Below are positions 29,661 to 38,632 of a stretch of DNA of 64,000 nt, in pieces. The stretch lies in contig NZ_CP134867.1 of NCBI RefSeq assembly GCF_031954525.1, forward strand, positions 3,224,001 to 3,288,000, written 5' to 3'. This stretch comes from Dyella sp. BiH032 (GTDB taxonomy: Bacteria > Pseudomonadota > Gammaproteobacteria > Xanthomonadales > Rhodanobacteraceae). How positions within the stretch are numbered: the stretch's first letter is position 1; each line of letters opens with the position of its first letter. The notes beneath the pieces were generated by a model, which searched no databases, was not told the DNA's origin, and saw only the letters and a list, made by a program, of their open reading frames with translations. The position numbers and the translations under genes are program-made.

Positions 29661-31348
29661 GGCGTGGGCATCTCGCGTGAATGACATTCGGTAGTCGCGA
29701 CTTCAGACTCGCCGGCCGTCGTCTCCAGCAGGGCAAGGCTTTCGCGGACAAGTTGATTCACCGTGGCGAGGGGGCCGTCATGAAGAATGGTTCGGTCTGG
29801 CCGCACCATGACGACCCATCCGATAGGCGCAGTACCTGGCAGGAACACTCCCTCCAGGTCTTCCCATACGCGGTCGAAGGGCGCCTTGACCTGCTGTCCG
29901 CGATGCGCCAGGTGCACGATCTTTCCGCCTGCCGCCAGGAATCGATCGCGTAAACCGGTGTCGAGCGAAGGGTGGGGGTCGCAACCGAAGCCGATCAGTG
30001 CGAGCGAATCGCCGAAAGCGTTGTCGCTGAGCGTGATTTCGCCCTTGGCGCTGCGGACATAGCCTTGCCGCAGCAAGCTCCCGCGGACCAGCCTCGCCCC
30101 GGAGCGTCCCCTGACGAAGAGGCCCTCGGCGAAGAGGTTCTTGGGCTTGATGCCGAGCTCTTCGAAATATCTGCGCAGCGGCGGAATCCACCTTATCGCG
30201 CGCATGATTCCGTGAGTCAGCAGGGCGACCGCGGCACTGCGCGGCATGACCAGCCGCCCTGCGAATTTGGCCATGTTGATCATGGCGCGCGCATGCGGGC
30301 GCCGTTCCTGATCGTAACTTTTCAAAATCGAGGCGCCGGCTCGGCCATGCACCACCCACGCGAGCTTCCAGCCGAGATTCGCGGCATCACGCAATCCCGA
30401 GACCAGCCCCTGGCCGACAAACGGCGGCGTGATGTGCGCGGCATCGCCCACCAGGAAAACCTGCCCCCTGCTGAAAGCGTCGGCCGCGCGGGCATGGAAC
30501 CGGTAGACCGCCCTTCGCTCGATGTCCATGTCATCAGCGATGCCCCAGGGCGCCAGCAGATCGCGGATACAGGCATCGGATTCCATCTGCTCACGGGTCT
30601 CGCCCGGCCGCAGCATGAACTCCCAGCGCTCACGCCCGCCGGGAGCCATCATGTGCGGCGTCGGCCGACGGTGGTCGCAAAGGAACTCCACATGATCGAT
30701 GGGCCGCGCAACCCGGCGGGCATCCACGACCAGCCAGTCTTCCGCATATGTCTTGCCGTCGAAGTGCTGGCCGATGAGCTCGCGGACGCGCGACGAGGCG
30801 CCGTCTGCGCCGATCAGGTAACGCGCGCGGCATTCCGTGTCGCGTCCGGGTCCTTCCGAGATCTGCGCCACCACGCCATCCGCGTGCTCGGTAAAGCCGG
30901 TCAGCGTCGCCCCCAGGCTCAGCTGCACGCTCTCGTGCACCCTTAGCTTGTCGCGCAAAGCGCGCTCAAGATCCGGTTGATAAAAGGTCACGAGCTTGGG
31001 ATGGCCATCCAGGCCGCCGAGCGTATTGATGCGCGCGAACTCGCGCAGCCAGGGGGAACGCATGCGGACATGCGGAATGCCGACCTTATCGAAATCGCCT
31101 TCCTCCAGGCCCACCCACTGCAGGATGCGCAACGCCTCGTTGTCCAGGGCGATTGCCCGCGGCGCCGCCAGGATCTCGGCGTTTCGCTCGACCACGACAA
31201 CGCGTACGCCCAGGCGTCCCAGCAAATTGGCTAACGCAGCACCCACGGGTCCTAGGCCGACGATCAAAACATCCGTCTCGCGATTCGCCCTGCTTGCGGG
31301 GGGCGTCCCACTCACGGTGGGCCCATATTCGTTATAGCAAAGCGCCAT
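29657..31348 (-). CDS. FAD-dependent aromatic-ring monooxygenase (MhpA-like)
   Basis: 563 residues. The FAD-binding motif is LIVGLGPVGAALANLLGR, the DG motif YLIGADGASSRVRELIG, and the GD motif VFLVGDAAHITPPFVGQGL. The overall layout with a C-terminal thioredoxin-like domain (about 400-540) matches 3-(3-hydroxyphenyl)propionate hydroxylase and relatives. It probably hydroxylates a phenol to a catechol using NADH and oxygen. It is the first gene of the operon, divergent from the TetR gene with an operator between. The ATG at 31348 is chosen because upstream codons overlap that operator. Confidence 0.88.
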   Translation of the reverse strand: MALCYNEYGPTVSGTPPASRANRETDVLIVGLGPVGAALANLLGRLGVRVVVVERNAEILAAPRAIALDNEALRILQWVGLEEGDFDKVGIPHVRMRSPWLREFARINTLGGLDGHPKLVTFYQPDLERALRDKLRVHESVQLSLGATLTGFTEHADGVVAQISEGPGRDTECRARYLIGADGASSRVRELIGQHFDGKTYAEDWLVVDARRVARPIDHVEFLCDHRRPTPHMMAPGGRERWEFMLRPGETREQMESDACIRDLLAPWGIADDMDIERRAVYRFHARAADAFSRGQVFLVGDAAHITPPFVGQGLVSGLRDAANLGWKLAWVVHGRAGASILKSYDQERRPHARAMINMAKFAGRLVMPRSAAVALLTHGIMRAIRWIPPLRRYFEELGIKPKNLFAEGLFVRGRSGARLVRGSLLRQGYVRSAKGEITLSDNAFGDSLALIGFGCDPHPSLDTGLRDRFLAAGGKIVHLAHRGQQVKAPFDRVWEDLEGVFLPGTAPIGWVVMVRPDRTILHDGPLATVNQLVRESLALLETTAGESEVATTECHSREMPTP

Positions 31349-31412
31349 CGCGCACACCCTCGCCGGACCGTTCCGGGCCTTGTGATGCGATGCTCCATCA
31401 TAACTGATAGTT

Positions 31413-31428
31413 TTGTCAATTATGACAA
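31413..31428. promoter_or_regulatory. TetR operator between the monooxygenase and the regulator
   Basis: TTGTCA-ATTA-TGACAA is a perfect 6-bp inverted repeat in the 119-base divergent intergenic region, 65 bases before the monooxygenase start and 40 bases before the regulator start. The position would allow one repressor dimer to shut both promoters. The surrounding 60 bases are the most A/T-rich part of this region. Confidence 0.75.
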
Positions 31429-31467
31429 TGAGAGCTAAGATGTGCTCGTATTCAGACTTGAGCTGCC

Positions 31468-32220
31468 ATGGCCGCCGCCCCGAAACGCCCAAAAACCTCG
31501 ACCACGCCCCCTACAAATCCCGCCGCCACAGAGCGGGAGCCACGCGGGGCGCGCCGCAAGCGGGAGACGCGGCAGCGATTGATGGAGGCGGCCCTGGCGC
31601 TGATGGCCCACAAGGGCATGGAGGGCGTGGCGATCAACGAAATCACCGAAGCCGCCGACGTAGGCTTCGGGTCGTTCTATAACCACTTCGAATCGAAGGA
31701 AGCGATTCATGCCGCCCTGATCGACTGGGCCTTCGAGAGCTTCGCCGACGCGCTCGACCAGCTGGGTCGGCATATCTCCGATCCAGCCGAAGTGCTGTCC
31801 CTATCGATGCGATACGCCATGCTCCGAGCGCAAAGAGAGCCCCTATGGGGGCAATTCCTCATCAAGGAGGCGCTCTCGATCCGCGTCCTTACCCGTGGAC
31901 TGGGTCAGCGGCTGCTGCGCGACATCCAGCGGGGCATCGAGGCGAAGCGATTTCGCGGCGACGATCCACTCATGAGCTTCACGGTCGCAGGCGGCATCGT
32001 GCTTGCATCCTTGTCGGTCTACCTGCACCTGACGCCATCGAACGCATTGCCTGCCACGCCCCTCCCTCTCCCTTCCTTCAATGCGGATCATTTGCCGGAA
32101 CGGGCGGCGACCGAGCTGCTGCTGGCACTTGGGCTTTCGAGATCGGAGGCCGAGGAGATCGCCCGCCGCCCGCTTCCTCCGATGAATGACTCCTCTTTGG
32201 CGGCGCGAACGGAACCATAA
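31468..32220 (+). CDS. TetR/AcrR-family transcriptional regulator
   Basis: 250 residues. After a 25-residue Pro/Ala-rich lead comes the HTH: RETRQRLMEAALALMAHKG, then INEITEAADVGFGSFYNHFE. The C-terminal ligand domain is long (about 190 residues). Divergent orientation and the shared operator point to repression of the aromatic operon, released by a pathway compound. Its ATG could also be placed a little downstream, since the first 25 residues are low-complexity. Confidence 0.88.
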   Translation: MAAAPKRPKTSTTPPTNPAATEREPRGARRKRETRQRLMEAALALMAHKGMEGVAINEITEAADVGFGSFYNHFESKEAIHAALIDWAFESFADALDQLGRHISDPAEVLSLSMRYAMLRAQREPLWGQFLIKEALSIRVLTRGLGQRLLRDIQRGIEAKRFRGDDPLMSFTVAGGIVLASLSVYLHLTPSNALPATPLPLPSFNADHLPERAATELLLALGLSRSEAEEIARRPLPPMNDSSLAARTEP

Positions 32221-32409
32221 GCAAGTCCGTGCCTATCCAAACGATGGAGCTACACAGTCGAATCCGCGAGCTAGTCGCCTGGGCTTGAACCATCATCGGC
32301 CGCATGCACGGCAAAGCGAACTTCACTTCGCGAACGTCGTCCTGCGTCGATAACGCGTCGGCTCTTCGAAGAGGTCCGCCGTGTCGCTATCGATGGAAGA
32401 AACAGACAG

Positions 32410-32423
32410 AGACGTCGACGTCT
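32410..32423. promoter_or_regulatory. Perfect 14-bp palindrome in a gene-free stretch
   Basis: AGACGTCGACGTCT is self-complementary. It lies in the 488-base gap (32221-32708) between the TetR gene and the glycosyltransferase operon. That gap is lower in GC than its surroundings and holds no convincing gene; only short unconvincing reading frames occur. The palindrome may be an operator for the downstream genes, 286 bases away, or a chance restriction-like site. Confidence 0.35.
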
Positions 32424-32708
32424 TAGGTACGGAACCGCAGTGCTCCGTGTGATGATCGAAATCCATCCGATCCTCTCTCCGGCGCGGAACGCATCCTTGT
32501 CATTCCCCGTAAATCGGAACGCAAAAATAACATCCGACTCGAGAATTACTTGTCGTGGGTGGTTATGCGTACCGCCGAAACCCCATAAGCTAAACCAAGG
32601 ACGAGTTCCGCCTGCTTTCGTCGCGAGCCCATCGCGAGCCATGGTCGACCGGCGATGCCTGCCTTGCCGGCGACTTAAATTCTCTTTGTAAGCACCCACT
32701 GGTGAAGC

Positions 32709-33827
32709 TTGAACCATGCTCTCGTGAACGCTGGGCAGGAGCCCATTCCGAGAAAGGGAATTTATCGCATCCTCGTCTGCCGACCGAACCACCGGCTGGG
32801 AAACACCATTTTGCTGACGCCGCTCATCAGCGAATTGGAACGCGTCTATAAAGGGGCCGAGATCGACGTCATTTCCGAAGGCGATATCGCCCGCGAAGTG
32901 TTCGAGAGTTTCTTCAGCGTCAAGAACGTCTATGGCCTTCCCAAGCGCGGCTTCAAGCATCCCGTGCCGTTCCTCGGCATGTTGCTGAAGGTGCGCAAGA
33001 CCACCTACGACCTGATCGTGGATCCCTGCGTGGGCTCCGGCTTCGCGCGTGCGCTGACGAAGTTCTTCCGCGGCCGTTACAAGCTCGGCTTCAGCGACGC
33101 GCTCGAAGGCTCGGGACTCACCCATGCCGTGCCGAAGGCGGTCGCCATGCGGCATATGGCGCAGCGTCCGGTGAACCTGCTGCGGGCCGCGCTCGCACCC
33201 GGGAAGAGCGGCGGCGAGACCTACCCTTCGCTGGATATCCGCCTGACCGATGCCGAGCGGATGCAGGGCCGGGCGGCGATCCGCCGACTCCTTTCTGATT
33301 CCGCACAGACGGTGACGCCTCCCGTGGTGGGCATTTTCGCCAACGCCACCGGTGCCAAGCGTTATCCGGCGAGCTGGTGGAGCGAGTTCATCGCTGCCTT
33401 CAGGGAGGCCAGCCCGCTCTCGAACATCATCGAGCTGATCCCCATGCACGGGCATTCCATGCTGGGCGGAGCATGGCGAGGCTATTACTCTTCCGATCTC
33501 CGCCGCATGGGCGCCGTGATGGCCGGGATGGACCTGGTAATCAGCGCAGATTGCGGCGTGATGCACCTGGCCGTTGCGTCGAAGGTGCCGACGGTAGGCA
33601 TGTTCTGCGTCACGGACGTGGATGTGTATTCCCCTTACGGGCTCGGCAGCTGTTCGATGAATACCCAGGACCTCTCCGCCCGCGAGGCCGCGCTGAAAGT
33701 GGCGGCCGCCTTCCCGGCGCTGCTCGCGCGGGAGCGGCATGCCGAACATCGTGGAACCGCGCACGCCGCCGATGTCGCCGGCACCGGAACCATCGCCGCA
33801 CCGCGGAACGAGGCGTTACCGCATTGA
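32709..33827 (+). CDS. Glycosyltransferase family 9 (heptosyltransferase-like)
   Basis: 372 residues if the TTG at 32709 is used; a GTG at 32724 is the alternative, and no ATG is available in frame. The TTG has GGTGA a few bases upstream. GT9 signatures: ILVCRPNHRLGNTILLTPLI, YDLIVDPCVGSGF, GIFANATGAKRYPASWW and the sugar-nucleotide site LVISADCGVMHLAVASKVPT. Such enzymes add heptose or related sugars to LPS core in the inner leaflet. A GT39-type gene overlaps its end, so both probably modify LPS or another envelope glycan. Confidence 0.85.
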   Translation: MNHALVNAGQEPIPRKGIYRILVCRPNHRLGNTILLTPLISELERVYKGAEIDVISEGDIAREVFESFFSVKNVYGLPKRGFKHPVPFLGMLLKVRKTTYDLIVDPCVGSGFARALTKFFRGRYKLGFSDALEGSGLTHAVPKAVAMRHMAQRPVNLLRAALAPGKSGGETYPSLDIRLTDAERMQGRAAIRRLLSDSAQTVTPPVVGIFANATGAKRYPASWWSEFIAAFREASPLSNIIELIPMHGHSMLGGAWRGYYSSDLRRMGAVMAGMDLVISADCGVMHLAVASKVPTVGMFCVTDVDVYSPYGLGSCSMNTQDLSAREAALKVAAAFPALLARERHAEHRGTAHAADVAGTGTIAAPRNEALPH

Positions 33828-35578
33828 TGGCAGGGCCAGGACACGCCGGCCCGGCCGGCCGCACGCGGCGCGATGCCATCGAGCGATGGCTGCTGATGCT
33901 GGGCGCCTTCCTGGTGCTGGCGGCGGGCATCGGCCTGCGCGGCCCGACGCCGTCGGACGAACCGCGCTTCGCGCTGGTCGCGCAGCAGATGGTGGCATCC
34001 GGCAACTGGCTGATTCCGCATCGCGGCACCGACTGGTACGCCGACAAGCCACCGGCGTTCATGGCGATGCAGGCGTTGTCGTACAAGCTCAGCGGCGACT
34101 GGTGGATCGCCTTCCTGCTGCCCTCGCTGCTGTTTTCGCTGGGCACGCTCTGGCTGGTGTACGACCTCGGGCGCCGGCTGTGGGGACACCGCGCGGGCAT
34201 GGGGGCGGCGCTGGGGCTGCTATGCACCGTGCAGTTCGTGTTCCAGGCCAAGCGCGGCCAGATCGATCCCACGGTGACGTTCTTCCTGACCCTGGCGAAC
34301 TACGGCCTGCTGCGCCACCTGCTGCTGGGCCCCGACCGCTCCGCCTTCTGGCTCGGGTGTTTCGCCGCCGGCCTCGGCGTGATCACGAAGGGCGTGGGCG
34401 TGCTCGCGGTCCTGATGTTCCTGCCCTGGCTTTATGCCCGCAGCCTGCCGTGGGAACACCTGGCCGCCACCGACCGTCGCTACGGCACCTGGCTCGGCGG
34501 CGGCGCGGCGTTCGCCCTGGCCATGGCGCTGTGGCTGGTGCCTCTGCTGTGGTATGTCCACCAGCACGACAGCGCCGAAGCGCGCGCCTACCTCGACGAC
34601 ATCTTCTTCAACCAGACGATGCATCGCTACGTGCATCCATGGAACAGCTTCCAGCCGCCCTGGTTCTATCTCGAGGTGATCTTCACTTCGTGGCTACCCC
34701 TCAGCCTCGCCTTGCCCGGCCTGTTGCCGGCGTGGCGCACCCGGTTGCGCGAACGCGATGCGCGCTACCTGCTGCCGCTGGCCTGGTCGGTGCTGGTGAT
34801 CGTGTTCTTCAGTCTCACGCGCGCCAAGCGCGACGTGTACATCATGCCGGCGCTGCCCTTGCTCGCGCTGTGCGCGGGGCCGTTCCTGCACGACATCCTG
34901 CAGCGGCGCTGGGCGCAGTGGACCGCGCTGGTGTTCCTCCTCCTGCTCGCCTTGCCCGTGCTGGTGCTGGGCCTGCAGGGGTTGTGGTTTCCCACGGCGT
35001 GGACGACGCGCTTCGCTGCCGCACGCCAGCTGGGCGAACAGTCGGCCTCGTTTTGGCTGATGTTCGTGGTGCTGGGTGCTTGGATCCTGCTGTGCATCGC
35101 CGGCCTGCGCCTGCGCCGCGCCGGCGCCGCGCTGCTGGCCAGCCTCGCCGGCCTGTGGCTGCTGTGGGGTCTCTGGGCCGCGCCCATGCTGGCCAGGGCC
35201 AGCTCGCCGAAGCCGCTGGCTCAGCGCGTCGAGCAGTGGGTCGGGCCGGACGGGGAACTGGCGCTCGTCGCCTGGAAAGAAGAGTTGCCGCCAGTCTTCA
35301 CCCGCCGGCCCGTCGACTTCGGTTTCGTCACGCCATGGCATCAGCAGCTCGCGAATGCGATCCGCTGGCAGGAACAGGCGCCCCGCACACGTTGGGTGCT
35401 TATCCTGAGCGACGTGATGGCCCCCTGCGTGGATCGCGACGCCTCGATCGACGCCGGCGTCACGAGCGGCCGCAACTGGCGCCTCTATCGGCTCGATGCC
35501 GTCGCCGCGGCATGCCGTGGCGGGGTGGTGCCGGAAGGCGCGGTGGAGGACTGGGGTGGCGTGGATCGCCGCCGCTGA
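33827..35578 (+). CDS. ArnT-like GT39-family membrane glycosyltransferase
   Basis: 583 residues with about 12 membrane helices. The first periplasmic loop has the acidic PSDEPRFALVAQQM and SGNWLIPHRGTDWYADKPP, the GT39/ArnT signature that binds polyprenyl-phosphate sugars. A later loop reads FNQTMHRYVHPWNSFQPPWF, also typical. It transfers a sugar from a lipid carrier to lipid A or another periplasmic acceptor. The ATG overlaps the GT9 stop (TGATG). The donor sugar is not deducible; a 4-amino-arabinose role is not claimed because no arn genes are nearby. Confidence 0.87.
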   Translation: MAGPGHAGPAGRTRRDAIERWLLMLGAFLVLAAGIGLRGPTPSDEPRFALVAQQMVASGNWLIPHRGTDWYADKPPAFMAMQALSYKLSGDWWIAFLLPSLLFSLGTLWLVYDLGRRLWGHRAGMGAALGLLCTVQFVFQAKRGQIDPTVTFFLTLANYGLLRHLLLGPDRSAFWLGCFAAGLGVITKGVGVLAVLMFLPWLYARSLPWEHLAATDRRYGTWLGGGAAFALAMALWLVPLLWYVHQHDSAEARAYLDDIFFNQTMHRYVHPWNSFQPPWFYLEVIFTSWLPLSLALPGLLPAWRTRLRERDARYLLPLAWSVLVIVFFSLTRAKRDVYIMPALPLLALCAGPFLHDILQRRWAQWTALVFLLLLALPVLVLGLQGLWFPTAWTTRFAAARQLGEQSASFWLMFVVLGAWILLCIAGLRLRRAGAALLASLAGLWLLWGLWAAPMLARASSPKPLAQRVEQWVGPDGELALVAWKEELPPVFTRRPVDFGFVTPWHQQLANAIRWQEQAPRTRWVLILSDVMAPCVDRDASIDAGVTSGRNWRLYRLDAVAAACRGGVVPEGAVEDWGGVDRRR

Positions 35579-35799
35579 CGCATGAAGCGTGGGCGATGGC
35601 ACACCCCTGATGGACCACTTGTCGAAGGCCGATCGCCCCGTGCGCACACTGTCCGTGGCGCAGCCAGCCGGCGCCCTCTCTCTACAGCCTGCCCTGCAGC
35701 GACAAGCCGCTGCCGTGGAAACGGGCAGCCCACCGGGCGTTTTTCATCGACCCGTTGCGTATTGCGTGTAAAATCAACGTTTTTTTGTCAACCCGCAGC

Positions 35800-36528
35800 A
35801 TGGTGCAAGCCCCTCGACGGACGGTGGTCCGTGGCCCGACATTCGTCCGTCTGCTGGCTCGCCTGGCGGACGGCGCCGTCGCGTCTGCCGCCCCGCCCCT
35901 GGCGGACCGGCTGAGCCAATGGCTGGACTGGAACCAGGCGATCGCGCTGTCCACCGCGCTGGACGGCAAGCCGGCCGGCACGACCTTTCCGGGCTCGCCG
36001 GCAGGGGACGAGGTCGAGGCGGAAGCGTGCGTCCACGCGCGGACTTCGCTGACCCAGGCCATCGCGCAGGCACCCGAGCTGGCCGCGCCGGCGGCGGGCA
36101 AGGGCGACGACGCGGCAGCAGGCCCGAATGCCATCGCCGAAGCCGACCTGGACTATGCCGTCTTCCGCCAGCGCTACCTCACCCTCCAGCGCGCCATGCA
36201 GGCGGCTACCGGCCGGCTGCGCGGGCGGCTGCGGGACCGGCTCGCGCAGCGTTCGACCGAGCTGGCGCGGCTGGCCGACGTCGACGCCGTCATGGAACAG
36301 GCGCTGAGCCCGCGCGAACAGACCTTGTTCGCCACCATCCCCACCATCCTCGGCACGCATTTCGAGCGCCTGCGCGAGGCGGCCCACGCCGCATCGCCGG
36401 AAGACGCGGTGCCCGCTGGCGCCTGGCTCGACGTCTTCCGCAAGGACATGCAGAGCGTGCTGCTCGCCGAACTGGACGTTCGTTTTCAACCGGTGGAAGG
36501 GCTGCTTGCCGCCCTTCGCGCCAGCTAA
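35800..36528 (+). CDS. DUF3348 family protein, first gene of the stator-like locus
   Basis: 242 residues beginning MVQAPRRTVVRGPTFVRLLA, the conserved opening of DUF3348; an upstream in-frame ATG would add 15 unrelated residues. Soluble, with no signal or membrane helix, mostly helical with many Leu/Ala/Arg. The central segment AEADLDYAVFRQRYLTLQRA and the later AVMEQALSPREQTLFATIP are conserved-looking blocks. Function is unknown. It lies 10 bases before the MotA-like gene and is the first of four tightly packed genes, so it is probably a cytoplasmic partner of that membrane complex. A weak TAAAAT -10-like element lies 30 bases upstream. Confidence 0.8.
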   Translation: MVQAPRRTVVRGPTFVRLLARLADGAVASAAPPLADRLSQWLDWNQAIALSTALDGKPAGTTFPGSPAGDEVEAEACVHARTSLTQAIAQAPELAAPAAGKGDDAAAGPNAIAEADLDYAVFRQRYLTLQRAMQAATGRLRGRLRDRLAQRSTELARLADVDAVMEQALSPREQTLFATIPTILGTHFERLREAAHAASPEDAVPAGAWLDVFRKDMQSVLLAELDVRFQPVEGLLAALRAS

Positions 36529-36538
36529 CTGGATTCGC

Positions 36539-38632
36539 ATGCTGAAACATTCGCTTTACTTCGCCGTCTTTTTCGTGGGCCTCGCTGCCGTGTGCTGGAT
36601 CGGCGGCGGCTATCTCGGCTCCAACCCGCTCGGCGCGGCGGTCGCGCTGGCGATCGGCGCCGGTTATCTCGTCGGCGCATTCGAGTTGTTCCGTTACCGG
36701 CAGGCCACGTTCTCGCTGCGCGAAGCCGTGTCGGACCTGACGACGACACCGCCCTCCCTCGGCGCTTGGCTGGACCGCCTGCATCCGAGCCTGCGCAACG
36801 CGGCGCGCCTGCGCATCGAAGGCGAACGCGCGGTGCTGCCGGCGCCGGCGCTGACGCCTTATCTGATTGGCCTGCTCGTGCTGCTGGGCATGCTGGGCAC
36901 GCTGCTGGGCATGATGGCGACGCTGCGCGGCACCGGCCTCGCGCTGGAAAGCGCGGCGGACCTGCAGGCCATGCGCGGCTCGCTCGCAGCGCCGGTGAAA
37001 GGCCTGAGCTTCGCCTTCGGCACCTCGATCGCGGGCGTCGCCAGCTCCGCGATGCTCGGCCTGCTCTCCGCGCTGTGCCGCCGCGACCGGCTCCAGGCCG
37101 TGCAGCAACTGGATGCGCGCATCGCGACGACGCTGCGCCCCTACTCCCAGGCGCACCAGCGCGAAGAGGCGTTCCAGCTGCTGCGCCGGCAGACCGAGCT
37201 GATGCCGGTCCTGGTCGACCGGCTGCAGGGCATGATGGCCGCGCTGGAGCAGCAGAACGTCGCTGCGCACGAACGCCAGCTGGCCAGCCAGGATGCCTTC
37301 CACGCCCGCACCGAAGCGACCTATGCGCGCCTCGCTGCCTCGGTGGAGCAATCGATGAAACAAGGCGTCACCGACAGCGCCCGCGCCGTCAGCGCGTCGA
37401 TCGAGCCACTGGTGGAAGCGACCATGGCCGGACTCGCGCGCGAGACCTCCGCGATGCGCGATGCCATCGTGCGCGGCGTGCAGGCGCACCTGGATCACGT
37501 CTCCTCCGGTTTCGCGGCTACGACCGCGCGCGTGGCGGACGTCTGGAACGATGCCGTCGCCCTGCAACGCCAGTCGGGCGAAGCGCTCACCCGCGATGTC
37601 CAGGTGTCGCTGGAGCGCTTCGCCGAGACCTTCGAACAGCGCTCGGCCGGCCTCGTCGACACTGTTTCATCGCGCCTCGACGCCACGGCGGACCACGCGC
37701 AGCAAGCTTGGCTCGATGCCCTGGCGCGGCAGGAAGCTGCCAACGACAAGTTGACATCGCGCCACCACGCGGCGATGACCGACGCCGTCGCCGCTTTCGA
37801 AGAGCACGCAGCCGCCCTCGTCGGCGTCGTGCGCCAATCGCACGAGGACCTGCAGTCCGCACTGGCTTCGCGCGATGAGGCGCGCCTGCATACATGGTCG
37901 GAAACGCTCGGCTCGATGACTACCGCCCTGCGCGACAGCTGGGCGCAGGCGGCCGACCATGCCGCCGATCGCCAGCGCGACATCTGCGACACGCTGGCGC
38001 GTACCGCGAACGACATCGCCGCGCAGACCCAGGCACATGCCGGCGAGACGATCGCGGAGATCTCTCGCCTGGTGCAGGCGGCCTCCGAAGCGCCCAAGGC
38101 GGCGGCGGAAGTGGTGGCCGAGCTGCGCCAGAAGCTCTCCGAAAGCATGGTGCGCGACACCGCGATGCTGGAAGAACGCAGCCGCCTGCTCGCCACGGTC
38201 GAAACGCTGCTGGATGCGGTCAACCATGCGTCCACCGAACAGCGCGAAGCGGTGGATGCGCTGGTCGCCACGTCGGCGGACCTGCTCGACCGCGTCGGCA
38301 CCCGCTTCCAGGAGCACGTCGAGGCGGAGACCGGCAAGCTGGGCACCGCCGCCGCGCACATCGCCGGCGGCGCGGCCGAAGTAGCGAGCCTGGGCGAAGC
38401 GCTCGGCGCGGCCGTACAGCTGTTCGGCCAGTCGAACGAGGCGCTGATGGAACGCCTGCAGCAGATCGCCGGTGCGCTCGACGCCTCGCTCGCGCGCAGC
38501 GACGAACAGCTTGCCTACTACGTGGCCCAGGCCCGCGAAGTGATCGACCTGAGCATGCTGTCGCAGAAGCAGATCGTCGAAGAAATACAGCAGCTTGCCG
38601 ACCGGCGCGCGTCCGGAGCCGAAGTCGCATGA
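36539..38632 (+). CDS. MotA/ZorA-like proton-channel protein with long helical tail (DUF802)
   Basis: 697 residues. Four membrane segments: 4-22, 30-51, 106-128 and 152-179. Segments three and four, GLLVLLGMLGTLLGMMATL and AAPVKGLSFAFGTSIAGVAS, have the glycine/small-residue pattern of MotA, TolQ, ExbB and ZorA pore helices. Residues 180-697 are a charged, Ala/Glu/Arg-rich, almost proline-free region expected to be one long cytoplasmic helical coil. The product should form a pentameric ring around two copies of the MotB-like protein encoded next. The TGA overlaps that gene's ATG. The family is annotated DUF802; I know no functional description of it. Confidence 0.83.
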   Translation: MLKHSLYFAVFFVGLAAVCWIGGGYLGSNPLGAAVALAIGAGYLVGAFELFRYRQATFSLREAVSDLTTTPPSLGAWLDRLHPSLRNAARLRIEGERAVLPAPALTPYLIGLLVLLGMLGTLLGMMATLRGTGLALESAADLQAMRGSLAAPVKGLSFAFGTSIAGVASSAMLGLLSALCRRDRLQAVQQLDARIATTLRPYSQAHQREEAFQLLRRQTELMPVLVDRLQGMMAALEQQNVAAHERQLASQDAFHARTEATYARLAASVEQSMKQGVTDSARAVSASIEPLVEATMAGLARETSAMRDAIVRGVQAHLDHVSSGFAATTARVADVWNDAVALQRQSGEALTRDVQVSLERFAETFEQRSAGLVDTVSSRLDATADHAQQAWLDALARQEAANDKLTSRHHAAMTDAVAAFEEHAAALVGVVRQSHEDLQSALASRDEARLHTWSETLGSMTTALRDSWAQAADHAADRQRDICDTLARTANDIAAQTQAHAGETIAEISRLVQAASEAPKAAAEVVAELRQKLSESMVRDTAMLEERSRLLATVETLLDAVNHASTEQREAVDALVATSADLLDRVGTRFQEHVEAETGKLGTAAAHIAGGAAEVASLGEALGAAVQLFGQSNEALMERLQQIAGALDASLARSDEQLAYYVAQAREVIDLSMLSQKQIVEEIQQLADRRASGAEVA

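Noticed and set aside
32410..32423. Methionine-repressor box
   Set aside because: The palindrome contains AGACGTC cores, but no methionine gene or MetJ-type regulator is near, so it is listed only as a dyad.
32440..32691. An 83-codon frame before the GT9 gene
   Set aside because: No start context, no recognisable motif and no coding-like codon use; the gap is left as non-coding.
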